Below, piece after piece: positions 32,744 to 43,914 of a stretch of DNA of 64,000 nt (position 1 is its first letter; each line of letters starts with the position of its first letter). A program made the translations under genes and the position numbers. The stretch is from Pomphorhynchus laevis (taxonomy: Eukaryota > Acanthocephala > Palaeacanthocephala > Echinorhynchida > Pomphorhynchidae). Below the pieces are notes generated by a model. It did not search any database and had not been told where the DNA came from. It saw only the letters and a program-made list of their open reading frames with translations. The stretch spans positions 1 to 64,000 of the forward strand of contig WNNJ02000851.1 of assembly GCA_012934845.2 (NCBI GenBank), written 5' to 3'.

Positions 32744-33422
32744 TCAGATAGACCAGGATCGAAAATGGAGAGTGAGGTGTAGGCAGCAAAATGATCGGGG
32801 ACAGTGATGATGTCGAGTGCCCCACCAAGGATATGTGTGGGGCAGTAGAGATGGGTTTGTAGTTATAGTTGGGTAGAATGTTGATGAACTGGATCGACTC
32901 GGTAGAAGAGGGACGGTCGAGGCGGATGTTGAAGTCGCCAAGAACGATTGAAGGGATAGAGGACTAAGAACAGTGGGACAGAACGTCAGCGAGTTTGGTA
33001 AAAAATAAGGATGTAGGAGCTGATGAACCAGGACGGTATACAATGGCGAGATCTAGAGTGATCGGGTTAGAAGAACGACAAGTGAGCAGTTCAAAAGAGC
33101 AAGGACTGAAAGGGGAAGTGATTTTGCGAAGAGACGCGGGGTGACGGGCGAATGCGACAATGCCGCCATGATTAGAGAATTTAGAAGGGTATTTGCTAAG
33201 GGGGCGAGCGGATTCGACTAGCGAGGAACCGGCAGAGAGCAAACGGCGGATTGAGAGGTCGTCAGAATCGGAGTGCCAGGATTCGGTGAGGCAGAAGAGA
33301 TCGATGGATTGCTTAGTGAATAAGTTGAGGATGAGATCGGATTTATTGGGAATAGATCTAGTGTTGAGGAGGCCGAGGCGGAAACCGTGTGTAGTGGTGG
33401 TAGGGGCTATTGGAGAAGACAC
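32744..33422 (-). pseudogene. LINE apurinic-type endonuclease
   Basis: The open frame 33422-32964 reads GLLNTRSIPNKSDLILNLF, DLFCLTESWHSDSD (catalytic Glu in LTES), NHGGIVAFARH and LDLAIVYRPGS. It continues in other frames toward 32744. The N-terminal LLNTRS...LTESW pattern is standard for CR1/L2 endonucleases, which nick target DNA to start reverse transcription. Confidence 0.8.
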
Positions 33423-34258
33423 TTAGAGGAGATAGAGCGCCATCGAATTTTCGGTCGGTTGCGGACAACTTGAAAATTTCCGTCGATATTTCGAATCGAG
33501 AAAGATGTTTCGCCGTTTTCCGGCGAAACATCTTTTCGCCGTAAAGATGTTACGGCGTTTTTGAATGCGGGCAGATGAGAGTTGAGCGATTTTGGAGGGG
33601 GTGCGATCGGGGAAAATGCGAGTGGCTGAAGATGACATAAGTTTGAATCGTTGGGAGAGGACAAAAGACGCGTGAGAGCACTGTTTGAAAACAATTTTTA
33701 GGATAGGGGGCTGGGAAGGATTAGATTGAGAAGATTTATTTACGCGGCTAAATGCGCCAGGAGATATGTTGTTGAAAAAGGATGGTTTATCTGCAGGAAC
33801 AAGAGACGAGAGGATGGATCTGAATGCGGAAACATCGTGGTTGAGACGTGCTTGTGGAGATAAAAAGGTGTAAGGAATTATATTAGTGACGATGACGCAA
33901 CGATCGCGAGAACGAAAGCGTTTCCGTAAAGGAGGACGAGTAACGTGAGTTGTAGAGATCATGATAGGAGAGCTGGGAGTTGAGGATATCAGGGGAGTAG
34001 GTTTAAGAGCGGAAGACAAAGAGGATTTGGATAATATAGAGGGTAGTGAGCGATGTGACGAAATGTTATGAGTGGAAGGATTGTGGAGGTTGGCGGATGT
34101 GATTTTGATTGAGGGATGTAGGTTATTGAGAAACTAGACATAAGTGAAGATACAGGGGTGTCGGGAAGTGAAGGCATGGGATTAGAAGTGGATGTGATGA
34201 CAGGATCAGTGGGTTGACAAAGTATATCAGAAACAACTGTAGTGGTTTGAGTGGACAC
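33407..34258 (-). pseudogene. LINE ORF1-like protein
   Basis: Two overlapping open frames (34258-33989 and 34019-33423) give a Ser/Pro/Thr-rich N-terminus followed by a basic stretch (RPPLRKRFRSRDRCVIV) and a Lys/Arg-rich C-terminal part (KRRNIFTAKRC). No zinc knuckle or clear RNA-recognition motif is visible. Its position upstream of the endonuclease makes it ORF1; the RNA-binding role is inferred. Confidence 0.6.
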
Positions 34259-34297
34259 GTTGGAGGTTTATATGTTCTTATGGGAGAGGTTTTTTTA

Positions 34298-34670
34298 TCT
34301 GGAACTGAATTGATCTGGAACTGGATTGATCTGGAACTGGATTGATCTGGAACTGGATTGATCTGGAACTGGATTGATCTGGAACTGGATTGATCTGGAA
34401 CTGGATTGATCTGGAACTGGATTGATCTGGAACTGGATTGATCTGGAACTGGATTGATCTGGAACTGGATTGATCTGGAACTGGATTGATCTGGAACTGG
34501 ATTGATCTGGAACTGGATTGATCTGGAACTGGATTGATCTGGAACTGGATTGATCTGGAACTGGATTGATCTGGAACTGGATTGATCTGGAACTGGATTG
34601 ATCTGGAACTTGGATTGATCTGGAACTGGATTGATCTTGAACTGGATTGATCTGGAACTGGATCGATTGT
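34298..34670. repeat. 16-bp minisatellite, about 23 copies
   Basis: The unit TGGAACTGGATTGATC is repeated almost perfectly, with one copy carrying an extra base and one or two substitutions. Because three units are 48 bp, an accidental open frame runs through it on minus; this is not a gene. It abuts the 5' end of the LINE at 34265. Confidence 0.95.
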
Positions 34671-34689
34671 ATTTATTTTAGATCTCAAA

Positions 34690-34850
34690 CTTTTTTAAGA
34701 TCCCTTTATAGGGGTCCTTCAAGATCCCTTTTAAGGGGATCCATTTAGAGAGATTTCTAAAGGGATCCTCTAAAGGAATCCTCTAAAGGGATTCCTTTTT
34801 TAATGAATCCCTCAAGATCCCTTTATAAAAGGGATCTTGAGGATAGCTGA
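34690..34850. repeat. degenerate GGGATCC-rich repeats
   Basis: Multiple variants of AAGATCCCTTTA and AAAGGGATCCTC in both orientations over ~160 bp, locally self-complementary. No gene. Confidence 0.7.
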
Positions 34851-34859
34851 GCTTCGCAA

Positions 34860-36150
34860 TGGTAGCTGTGTATTTTATAGCCTTTATTTTTCATGTTTCT
34901 AATATAGATAGTCTTAACAGTAGAAGGATCTCTTTCCATGCACTAAAACTAATTTACCATAGAATTTGAATCTGAAAATAAATTAACCTTCATGAATACA
35001 ATTAAAAAGTCTGAAAACACTATTTAAAAAGTGCACAATTTAATTATAATTTCGTCATCACCAGTTGAGTAAAAAGATAGTTAATAGGTGAGATCACAAA
35101 CAATTAAATTAATTACAGAAATGTCTCAACAAAGCATTAATATATATCGTTTAATAACCATCGAAGGGTGTCTGTCCCAGCACTTAAACTGGTTCATAGT
35201 AGATGAGAATACTGTTAACGACAGGAGTCCGTTTCTAAGTCCAGCAACATACTTAGATAGAGACATGTCCTAGTCTGTTGGATTCGAGAGATTTGCAGCA
35301 TCAGCGGGTGACCGCGCAAGTGAAACAAATCTCGAAGGCGTATCATGTTACTAAGAGGATAGCTACTATCGTGAAGTATGTGCTATACAAGGATCAAATC
35401 TACACGATCACACATATATCGTAATGTAGTAACTTCAACAATATTTAGGATATACGTGATTTTTCTTGTGAAGCTATGCATACGCAAATCGTTGTCCAGA
35501 CCGGGATGTTGCATGTTCATTTTGCTTAAACCGTGGACACTAATAGTAAATTTGTCGATTTAGTATGTTTGGATCTCGTCGAAAATATAATCATAGTACT
35601 CGATCATACGCGTTTAAAGATAAATCACTTCGAAATGAAAATGGCGATGCATCAAAACTGGATGACAGGATGGTGCAAATTAATGTTGAGTTACAAAAGC
35701 CGGATGCTCTTATCGACACTAGGAAGGCCTTCCATTTTCGTCAATTTATCAGTTATTCGAAAACTAAGCGTTCCTATAGAATCTTGTTGTATAGGATTTC
35801 CATGGTAAATTCATCATTGACACCTTTTTAATGCAATGAATGATGCTTACTACCGATATCTTATTGTAATCTCAACAATTCTACCGTTCAATGTTTCTTC
35901 ATCCTCATTTATGTCTTGATTTGATCCTAGGTCATCAATTTCTGCGGTTACATTCGAGTGTCTCCATTCGACTTCGAGGAAATGCTAAACAAGAAACTGA
36001 CACTTGGGAAAATATCGAGCATAGAAATCAATTTACCGTCGCTATTTTCTGACGATTTTAAAAGTTGGAAACCCGCTAGTGGATGTAACGTTGAATCGCG
36101 GTACAGACGTCCTGAGTTCAAAGACGATCAGCATCACTGTACGGAGAAAG
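34860..36150. other. no recognised gene
   Basis: Short overlapping open frames around 35533-35831 and 35958-36218 on plus have fairly balanced composition, but I recognise no domain in them. They might be decayed repeat sequence. Confidence 0.35.
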
Positions 36151-36160
36151 CAGATAATAA

Positions 36161-36233
36161 GGGTCGAAACGTGAAATGTAGGTCTGGATCTGCAGCTGAT
36201 GAGACCCACCCAGGCTGATTGGTAGCGTTCTGC
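36161..36233 (+). ncRNA. hammerhead-like ribozyme motif with permuted strand order (singleton)
   Basis: Order: GGGTC (36161), GAA, ACGT, linker GAAATGTA, GGTCTGG, GCAG (36092+100), CTGATGA (36196-36202), GACCC, CCAGGCT, GATTGGTA, GCGT, T (36229), CTGC. Pairings: GGGTC/GACCC (helix II), ACGT/GCGT (III), GCAG/CTGC (I) and GGTCTGG/CCAGGCT (an extra helix joining the linkers). The predicted cleavage position is T36229 in a GUU context. No second copy lies nearby, so a multi-unit explanation does not apply. GCAG is at 36192-36195. Confidence 0.6.
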
Positions 36234-36239
36234 TGTATC

Positions 36240-37305
36240 AAGAATAGAGCAATACCTGTAAGGATGATATTGTGCCACAATCAGAAAAATTTCAGCTCAC
36301 AGATGCAATCAAGTCCAATATATCTATTTGTTTAAATACTACTTTATCTTACTGCATTAATATATTAACAGAATATCATTCTGCATTAGTAAACTGTAAT
36401 CTAATTAAAAGTAAAAAAATATTAGAAATATATCCATCCTTATCTGTTTTTTAATTTTTAAATATCCAGGAACTATTAGTTACTAGCGAAATATCAAAAT
36501 GATTTTCTTTGTTGTTCAATTATTCCTGGATATTTAATAAATAATCTTTAGTAGTAGATCTCATATTCATCAAAATAATATTCTTCGAATGTTACAATAT
36601 TAACGATTGCAAAAAATAATTAATTTGTAATTAACAAATTATTTTTTTATATAAAAAAATAATTATTATAGAACCATTATTTTTATATCTCAGCGTGATT
36701 TAGTAACAATAGCATATCCATAGGTGTTATGTATTTTATACTCAATTAACGAAGATTAAATATTGGATAATTTGAGGTGCCAAGCAAGTGTTAAAGATGT
36801 AAATTATTGTGCGTATCGGGAATTACTTTTTAAATACATTTGCTAAATACATTCAAATAAAATAGCAACATTCTAAAAAATATTTCTCAGTTGCCTTCAA
36901 TATATTTGTTTATTATAATATTAATGATAATAATATCATAATGATTTTAATATCATTCATTATGATTGCACATAATGATTGTATCAACTAATACGTTTTA
37001 AATGGAATGCTATTTTAAAAAGGAAATATTAAATAGGAATATTAAATTTGGAACATAATAATTGTATGTAGAAAATATACTAGTTTATTGCTTATTAAGC
37101 TGAGATTTGGCCGGTATTAATTAATCATAAAAGTGTTTCATTGTTCAAATCCTTATGAAATTTATAATTTTATTCATAAATTTTTAGGATAAAAATGTTC
37201 TGAATAGAAATACCCATTTTGCTAAACAATATGCCTTACACAAGTGTCTTCTTTGAAGTAATATCTCTATCTAATAATACAGAGGGTATTATTTCAATGG
37301 AATGT
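36240..37305. other. no recognisable gene
   Basis: AT-rich; a loose inverted pair AATATCCAGGAA / TTCCTGGATATT lies at about 36460-36535. Nothing else can be named. Confidence 0.4.
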
Positions 37306-37857
37306 TACTATTAGAATTAAATATCCGCTTATCTCTCAGCTTCATGTTGTTGAAATGCAAAAGTTAATCAGATCAAAGGCTGAGTTAGTTATTATATAAA
37401 TTGCCAAAGCTTTTGAAGCGTTACGGCTTCGTCAGTAAGCCGTAACGCGGTGAAAGCTTTAGCAATATATAATAACTAACTCAGCCTTTGATCTGATTAA
37501 CTTTTGCATCTTAACAACATGAAACTGAGAAATAAGCGGACATTTAATTCTAATAATTAATTATATGTACTCCAAACTAAGTCAATGATTACCGAATTTA
37601 ACTAAATTTCCCATGAGAATTTTGATCTCAGAGTCTACATTATTAAAATGGTTGGTAACTTTCAAAAAGATAGAAATACCATTTCAATCAATAAAACGTA
37701 CGTGTATGCAAATGGGCAAATTACTGTGGTTTATTAATGTATTGTAGTATTTAAATTTTATAAAAGAATATTTAAACTTTAATTGTAAGTAGTTATTTAT
37801 AATCAAGAAATTTATTCACTGGTTAAAATTTCTTGATTATAAATAACTACTTACAAT

Positions 37858-37896
37858 GAGCCACTGACGAAGCCGTAACGCGGCGAAAGCTTTGGC
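37858..37896 (+). ncRNA. hammerhead ribozyme, canonical order, minimal helix III (copy 1)
   Basis: GCCA (37860-37863), CTGACGA (37864-37870), GCCG (37872-37875), loop, CGGC (37881-37884), GAA (37885-37887), AGCT, T (37892), TGGC (37893-37896). GCCA/TGGC forms helix I, GCCG/CGGC helix II, and helix III is reduced to about one A-T pair. Variants with almost no helix III are known from Penelope-like elements and are reported to act as dimers. Predicted cleavage is after T37892. Confidence 0.7.
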
Positions 37897-38290
37897 AATA
37901 TATAATAACTAACTCAGCATTTGATCTGATTAACTTTTGCATCTTAACAACATGAAACTGAGAAATAAGCGGACATTTAATTCTAATAATTAATTATATG
38001 TGCTCCAAACTAAGTCAATGATTACCGAATTTAACTAAATTTCCCATGAGCATTTTGATCTCAGAGTCTACATTATTAAAATGGTTGGTAACCTTCAAAA
38101 AGATAGAAATACCATTTCAATCAATAAAACGTACGTGCATGCAAATGGGCAAATTACTGTGGTTTATTAATGTATTGTAGTATTTAAATTTTATAAAAGA
38201 ATATTTAAACTTTAATTGTAAGTAGTTATTTATAATCAAGAAATTTATTCACTGGTTAAAATTTCTTGATTATAAATAACTACTTACAAT

Positions 38291-38329
38291 GAGCCACTGA
38301 CGAAGCCGTAACGCGGCGAAAGCTTTGGC
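38291..38329 (+). ncRNA. hammerhead ribozyme, canonical order, minimal helix III (copy 2)
   Basis: Identical core to 37858-37896, one 433-bp unit downstream (CTGACGA at 38297-38303). A third, half copy without its CTGACGA strand lies at the inverted junction near 37433-37470. Confidence 0.7.
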
Positions 38330-38599
38330 AATATATACTAACTAACTCAACCTTTGATCTGATAAACTTTTGTATTTTGATGTTTTTATTAAATGGGATT
38401 ATTATTTAAATGGAATGCTATTTTATTAAAATAGGAAATAAATAATGTAATTTATAATAATTGTTTGATATTTTTTAGTGTGGTTTTTATTAAGCTATTC
38501 GCATCTCGACAAGGGCGTACGCGTTTAAAAAATAAAAAGACGTGCATGCCTATTTATATCGATATCATATAATAATATGTTATATTAATATTAATTAAT

Positions 38600-39345
38600 A
38601 TAACATACACCGCACGATCCCGTTTACAATATTATATGCTGATGATGTTTTCCTTGCTTCTGAAGATAAAGATGACTTTAAACGATTGGTAGAAACATTG
38701 TTATATCGACTTCTCAAAACGGGATGAGGTTAAATATAGCCAATACAAAGTATATGGAAATAAAGGCGGGCGAAGTTAGCACAATTGGCATCCATAGTAT
38801 AGATTTACTTCTCGCAAATAAATTAAGATACCTTGGCTCTACCCTATCTACGGACGGGGACTTGTACCACGAGATCACTCAGCATATAACGAAAATTCGA
38901 ATAAATGGTGAGCGATAATTGGTGTTCTAAATGGCGAACGAAAATTGGTGGTCAATTACAAAGGCAGGTGAAAAACGACTTGTCGTCATGGATACATAGA
39001 TGGTGCTGTGGACTAGTGGACAATCACGACTAGACAATGCTTCTCGAAACGATGATATCTGTTTCCGATATGGTGTCGCACCGATTGACGACAAAATGCC
39101 AGAAATTCGCCTACGGTGGTACGAACACTCACTTAAAGCCGCTGACAATACTCTGGCGAATCAGGCCTCTAAATTGATTTCGAAAAACGGGTACGAGGCT
39201 GACTCAAGAAACAGTGGCTCAACACCCTCCACTCCTACCTTCGACCCAGCAAACTTCACCTGGATCAAGCCTTTGATCGAGTTAAGCGGAGAACCTAATC
39301 AAAAATAGCCGAGCCTGCGAACAAACCGTACAAAGGTTTAATGAA
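38600..39345 (+). pseudogene. RTE-clade LINE, 3' fragment
   Basis: Begins at the catalytic region (ILYADDVFLASEDKDDFKRLV near 38630), then KLRYLGSTLSTDGDL, and the C-terminal signature RYGVAPIDDKMPEIRLRWYEHSLK near 39070-39140. It is a different copy from the RTE at 14440 and keeps the YADD motif. Frame changes occur near 38710 and 38915-39000, and a middle segment is deleted. Confidence 0.8.
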
Positions 39346-39349
39346 AAGA

Positions 39350-41730
39350 AGAATATCAATTGATATTCTAAGATACTTTATTACAAGTTCTGCATCACCA
39401 TCTTTCGATGTTGGCAGAAATAAACTAACAAACATATTTACACGATCATACCAAGATATAAAAGAAATCTCAACATCAATTGTACTAAGGCTCTCGGGAA
39501 TATGATAATACCAAGCCTTATGATAATAAGAGTTCATTAACATAAATATTGTAAAAAAATCTTTAATTGAAAAAAAATATTAAAAATATTGTTCAAAGAT
39601 CAATTGTGATAACGAATAAACTCATATTCATATTATCATAAAGTATCAAAAGCATCTAAATACGACAGCCCTGTTATGCATGTTCATATTTTAATGGATG
39701 CAACAAACTAAAGATAGATTTCTTTAATTATTTGCAAATTCAGTTTACTTATCTGTTGTGAATATTGGGGCCGAATAGACATAGTTTATTATGGTACCCG
39801 TGTATCGGTACTCGGAGTGTTAAATGTCAATTTTGCTACTGAATTCATTCCAGAGTTGTTGTATAGCTTGTGATGCTAGAAATTCTTCATCAACTGAAAT
39901 ATATTTATCCTTATATTTGATATGTGCTGTTTAAAATATATATTGTTCATTTCAAATTTTTCTTCTGTGTGAAATTTCTGAAATAGATTGTTCACCCGTT
40001 AAGAGCCATCGACAGACAGTTAACGGATGTTATAATCGACAGCCGGATGTTTTATCCGTTTATTACGGATGTTATAATCGACTAATTTTAAACGATAGTC
40101 CGTTTATAATTTTTTTGATATTAATTTATATAAACATGAATATAATAATATAATTAATAGATAAATCATATTAATATTTATATGTGATTAAAATTTAATA
40201 AAAATATATTACATATCCATCAATATAAAATATAAATAGTAACAAAGCAACATCCAAAATCCATAATAGTGTAATCATACTTTCATATTGACATTACACA
40301 TCAGATTAACTGAATCAATACGAAAATCTTTGGTATAGTGCCTTTTTCGATCAATATATCGTCAAAAATATTTCTTTTAATAATTAGAATATAATTTAAT
40401 AAACATAATTCCGGGATATTTTGAATATTTACCTTCATCGGAGCTTCGTGAGTTGCAGCATTTTAAAATTACAGTAAAAATAGTTAAATCAGGTGATATT
40501 ATCATTCTTCACGCATAAATTGAATAAAATCCGATTGCAGTAATTTTAATGAAATCTTTCAAATTTTATCTGGAAGAATTATGCCATATATTCTGTCATT
40601 TTGTGTGTAATATAGTTTCGAAAATAGAGAAATTCGAAAACGCTACTCTCGGAAATTGTAGTAACTTTTTTGTTTTATTTTCTTATAACTTCAGTTCTTT
40701 ACCATGTGTACGACAACGTTTTAGCAGGCAATTATCTTAAATCTATTACATTTAGCCCTAAATTATACTAATCATTAAGCAAATAACTTAAAATAGATTA
40801 TAAAATTGGTACGGCATTATGCTAAAATCCCAAGTGATACCATCTTTTTTTGTATATCCAAAGATAGTTGAGTTTTAGCTTAATGTGTGTTTTAATTCTA
40901 TTGTAAAGATGGACTGTCATTTTCAAATAAAAAGAGTAATCACATTGATAGCATTATAGGTTTCACATGACGCGACTTCTATAAAGGATAAAGTATAGGA
41001 AGAAGAGTTATTCGGCAGAATGCCCTTTTTAGATGAAGCTGTTTATTTGAACCTGTGGGAACTAGCAAGCCTACTCTATATAGGTCATTGCATCTGTCAT
41101 AATTCAATTATTACTTTATGCATATAACTAATATGGATTTTGTATCTAGTCTAAACTAGAAATAAAACAGTTGTTTAATAGCGAGGAAAAATTCCTCGCT
41201 ATCAAATGGAACTCTATATAGTTCCATTTGCTACTAGAAAAAACATTTCTAAAACAGACAAAGACGTATTAAACACGGAAAAATACCGCAGCTTATTGAG
41301 ATGTTCAAAATACTACAATAAGCAAATGACGACGGCAACAAAGTGATGAACACAACAAAGGCTTAAAGTTAAGTTTATCTTGAATATCACGACTTGCATA
41401 TTTACCGATATCCCATATGCTTAATTTTTGTCTTTCCTTGTAATAGTTCTATTTCTACTTGAAGTATTGAAGACACACCAAAGATAAATAAGTAAATCGA
41501 TATTTAAACTGAGGAATTTAAAAAAATAAGTGAATTTTTTCATTTTTGGTGAACTTATTAAACACGTACATCAATTAAAACATAATTACAAAAAATTAAT
41601 TTCGAGGATCTTTATTTTAAATTCACTAAAAACAAATTAATATAGAAAAGCGTTAAAAATATTCATTCATTAAGATAGGTAATAATTACTTTAAAAAATA
41701 TGCATCCATTAAGATAAGTAATAATTATCT
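39350..41730. other. no recognisable gene; two adjacent hairpins near the end
   Basis: AT-rich DNA. At 41178-41232 two hairpins follow one another: ATAGCGAGGAA/TTCCTCGCTAT and AAATGGAACT/AGTTCCATTT. I see no coding sequence. Confidence 0.4.
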
Positions 41731-41734
41731 TATA

Positions 41735-42049
41735 AACAGAAAAGTTTAAACCTGCATGCTTTTTTACAATCTTCGCCGAGAAGCTTAACCCGGAATGCTT
41801 TTACCGCAGGCACATATCCCTACCCATTGAGGTGTTTCGACCTTAGTCTACTCATCACTACAGTGTAGTCTCATCAGTGTGGCCCTGTAGCTACACCACT
41901 TCGACAGTACTTGATCCTTAGTAAACTTCTGAAATAAATTTACTAAGCGCACGCTCCCCACCATTTGTAGGCGTCTGTGGTAGGTTCATTCCGGGTTAAG
42001 CTTCCCGGCGAAGGTTGTAAAAAAGCATGCAGGTTTATACTTTCCTGTT
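41735..42049. mobile_element. 315-bp element with ~63-bp terminal inverted repeats and a hammerhead-like core
   Basis: 41735-41797 and 41987-42049 are reverse complements with a few mismatches (AACAGAAAAGTTTAAACCTG outward, CCGGAATG inward). The 190-bp centre is GC-richer than the flanks and carries, on minus, a hammerhead-like set of strands (next entry). There is no coding sequence. It could be a MITE or a foldback derivative of a ribozyme-bearing retro-repeat; target duplications are not clear. Confidence 0.75.
41809..41884 (-). ncRNA. candidate hammerhead ribozyme, canonical order
   Basis: On minus: GGCCACA, CTGATGA (41877-41871), GACT, a ~23-nt loop, GGTC, GAAAC (near 41838-41834), a ~22-nt segment ending GATA, then TGTGCC (41814-41809). 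GACT/GGTC gives helix II, and GGCCACA/TGTGCC gives helix I with one bulged C. Helix III is weak, with only A-T next to the core. It is the usual CTGATGA, GAA, cleavage-strand order, unlike the motifs at 36161, 50406, 52187 and 53057. Confidence 0.45.
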
Positions 42050-43295
42050 CGTGTAATTATAAAAGTTGTATTGAAATTCATTCTTATTAATATAACGTCA
42101 CTAGTAGTTTTTAATTATAGTAAGGGTTTTATTAATAACCTGTTTCTCCTTGATGGTAAGTTTTTACATGCATCCTCTACGGTTATGTTGACGAACTCAC
42201 ATAATATACAGAACAGCTCAATGCATCTGCGACAACATTGTTCAACACTCGTATATAACTAATTTGGTAAGAAAAGTTAGCCAGCGCTATTCTCTAGACT
42301 TGAATTTTGTCATCGTTTACTTTTTAACTTTTGGGATTATCTATCTAATTATAATTATCTAATTATCTAAATTATTTACAATTAAAATTGTAATTTATTA
42401 TTAAGAGGGTGCTACAACAACTTCTAAACATTAATATTTCCTTGTAAGGATTTAATGAGTATAAATTTGGACAGTTTTACTTCATTTGCATATGTCGGAT
42501 TCTCTGTAACTCTCTTCGATTGTAGTCCAAAGTCCAAATTAGGCACGATCAGTTTTAGCAGTAAAAGTCTTTACGATTAAGAAACTGATGTGTTCCAGGA
42601 TCCTAAAAAAGGAATGAGCATCTTCAGTGTTTAGTTGATGATACATCCTAATAATATTTTTACGATTTTTTGATGGTTAAATTTTGTCTTATTGTTTAAG
42701 TATTCAAAATCATTTTATGTAAAAGTTTCGGTCATTTCGATTGCTAAAATACAACTATCTGCTTCCGATTTCCTTTTTATAATTACTTCACTTAAGACAA
42801 GATAAACAATGTTTAGAGGTTTATTCCAAGAATAGAAAAATTTATCAGAGCAGAAATTTTTTTAACGATATCGATAATTTTATAATGTAATATATTACCA
42901 GCTAGATGCTTCGGATGCAGATGACAGACCTTTCCTAAACAATTTATTAGCTAATTCTAGGTCTTATGTAATAATAAAGAGGAAATTAGCTGCCATGAAT
43001 CTTTAAATTATGATTTCCCCTTATACCAATCACGATGTTCCAAGATTACGTTTCCTTTTATTATGCAAAAGTTTATTTAGATTCGTTTAAGTAAAGACCG
43101 GCTTTATCGGCCTTCTTGGCGATTTCCTTTATCGCAGATGCAATAATTTTGTATATTCTTGAATTATATGGTTTTCTTTTGTCCTATCTCACTCCATCTA
43201 GTGTTTTTGCGACAACATTGTTTGCTAACCATTTTCTATTATATTCTTCCAATAGCTTGGTGGCTGCTCCTAGGGCAGAGATGCCATTTGAAGAT
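42050..43295. other. no recognisable gene
   Basis: AT-rich, only short open frames; no repeat or domain that I can identify. Confidence 0.4.
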
Positions 43296-43296
43296 C

Positions 43297-43600
43297 AAAT
43301 CTGTTAACTGAGTCTACGTGCTTTATACTAGTTATAAATTAAAGATAATGATAAATAAAATGTAAATATTTAAAAAATAAATAATAAATGATTATAAATA
43401 ATTACAAATGATAAGTAATTATTATATAAAATTTAATATAATTTATATCAAGTTAAAATCTAAAATTTAAAATAAAAATCAATTTTTGATGAATTGACTC
43501 ATACATTTTAAAGGATGTATTAGAATAAGTATTAAAGGCCATCACGAGGAACTGCTATGCTATCAGCTTTCGGCCCTTATTCATAGACCCAACTATTTCG
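43297..43600 (-). repeat. Naiad-type PLE terminal fragment, diverged
   Basis: Minus-strand copy of the PLE terminus: it ends CTCAGTTAACAGAT and includes the CATAGCAG and GAAAGC words of the structured domain (GGGCCGAAAGCTGATAG) and a CTGATGA variant (GTGATGG). The upstream half of the pseudoknot is missing. 43605-43910 has no recognisable feature. Confidence 0.75.
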
Positions 43601-43914
43601 CTTACATATTCAAAAGAAAATTCCTTTACTTTCGCCAATGCTTTTATTCTTAATATCCTTCTCGATTTTGATGGGTTCATGATATTAAGTTATTTAGAGG
43701 TTCTAATGCGGAATATCATATAATCTTCTATTTATTAGACTAACCCAGCTATGTCGAAGGATTAAGTTTTATGATAAAAATTATTTTAAATTAAAATTTA
43801 CGACAAAAATCTGTCATAAGGTATATTTATTTTTACATAATATTAATTCTATTAATTTTGGTAGTTTCAGTGGAGTATTTGTTTATTCATTCAACATACA
43901 GTTTGACAATATCC

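Larger units (their letters stand above)
30210..34265 (-). mobile_element. CR1/L2-like LINE, near full length, broken
   Basis: Order on minus: ORF1 (34258-33407), endonuclease (33422 to about 32740), linker (32532-31963), reverse transcriptase (32000 to about 31080) and C-terminal tail to about 30424, then a 3' end near 30210. It is markedly GC-richer than the surrounding DNA. A 16-bp minisatellite abuts its 5' end. Several frameshifts break ORF2 but the domains are easy to read, so this is the best-preserved member of its family here; 25420-27180 is an older relative. Confidence 0.85.
37310..38372 (+). repeat. 433-bp tandem array with an inverted start (hammerhead-bearing)
   Basis: 37310-37432 is the inverted counterpart of 37433-37555. 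From 37433 onward two head-to-tail units follow (CTGACGA at 37864 and at 38297, 433 bp apart), then a partial third to about 38372. Each unit contains a ~33-bp arm hairpin (ATTGTAAGTAGTTATTTATA... and its mirror) and a hammerhead. Inverted junction plus tandem units is the known layout of PLE long terminal repeats and of related ribozyme-bearing repeats. No coding sequence is present. Confidence 0.85.

Noticed and set aside
34278-34688. 136-codon open frame of VPDQSSSRSIQFQINP repeats
   Set aside because: It is a read-through of a 16-bp minisatellite whose unit number keeps the frame; there is no independent evidence of a gene.
35533-36218. Possible host exons in overlapping open frames
   Set aside because: I recognised no domain and found no matched splice sites; left as unassigned.
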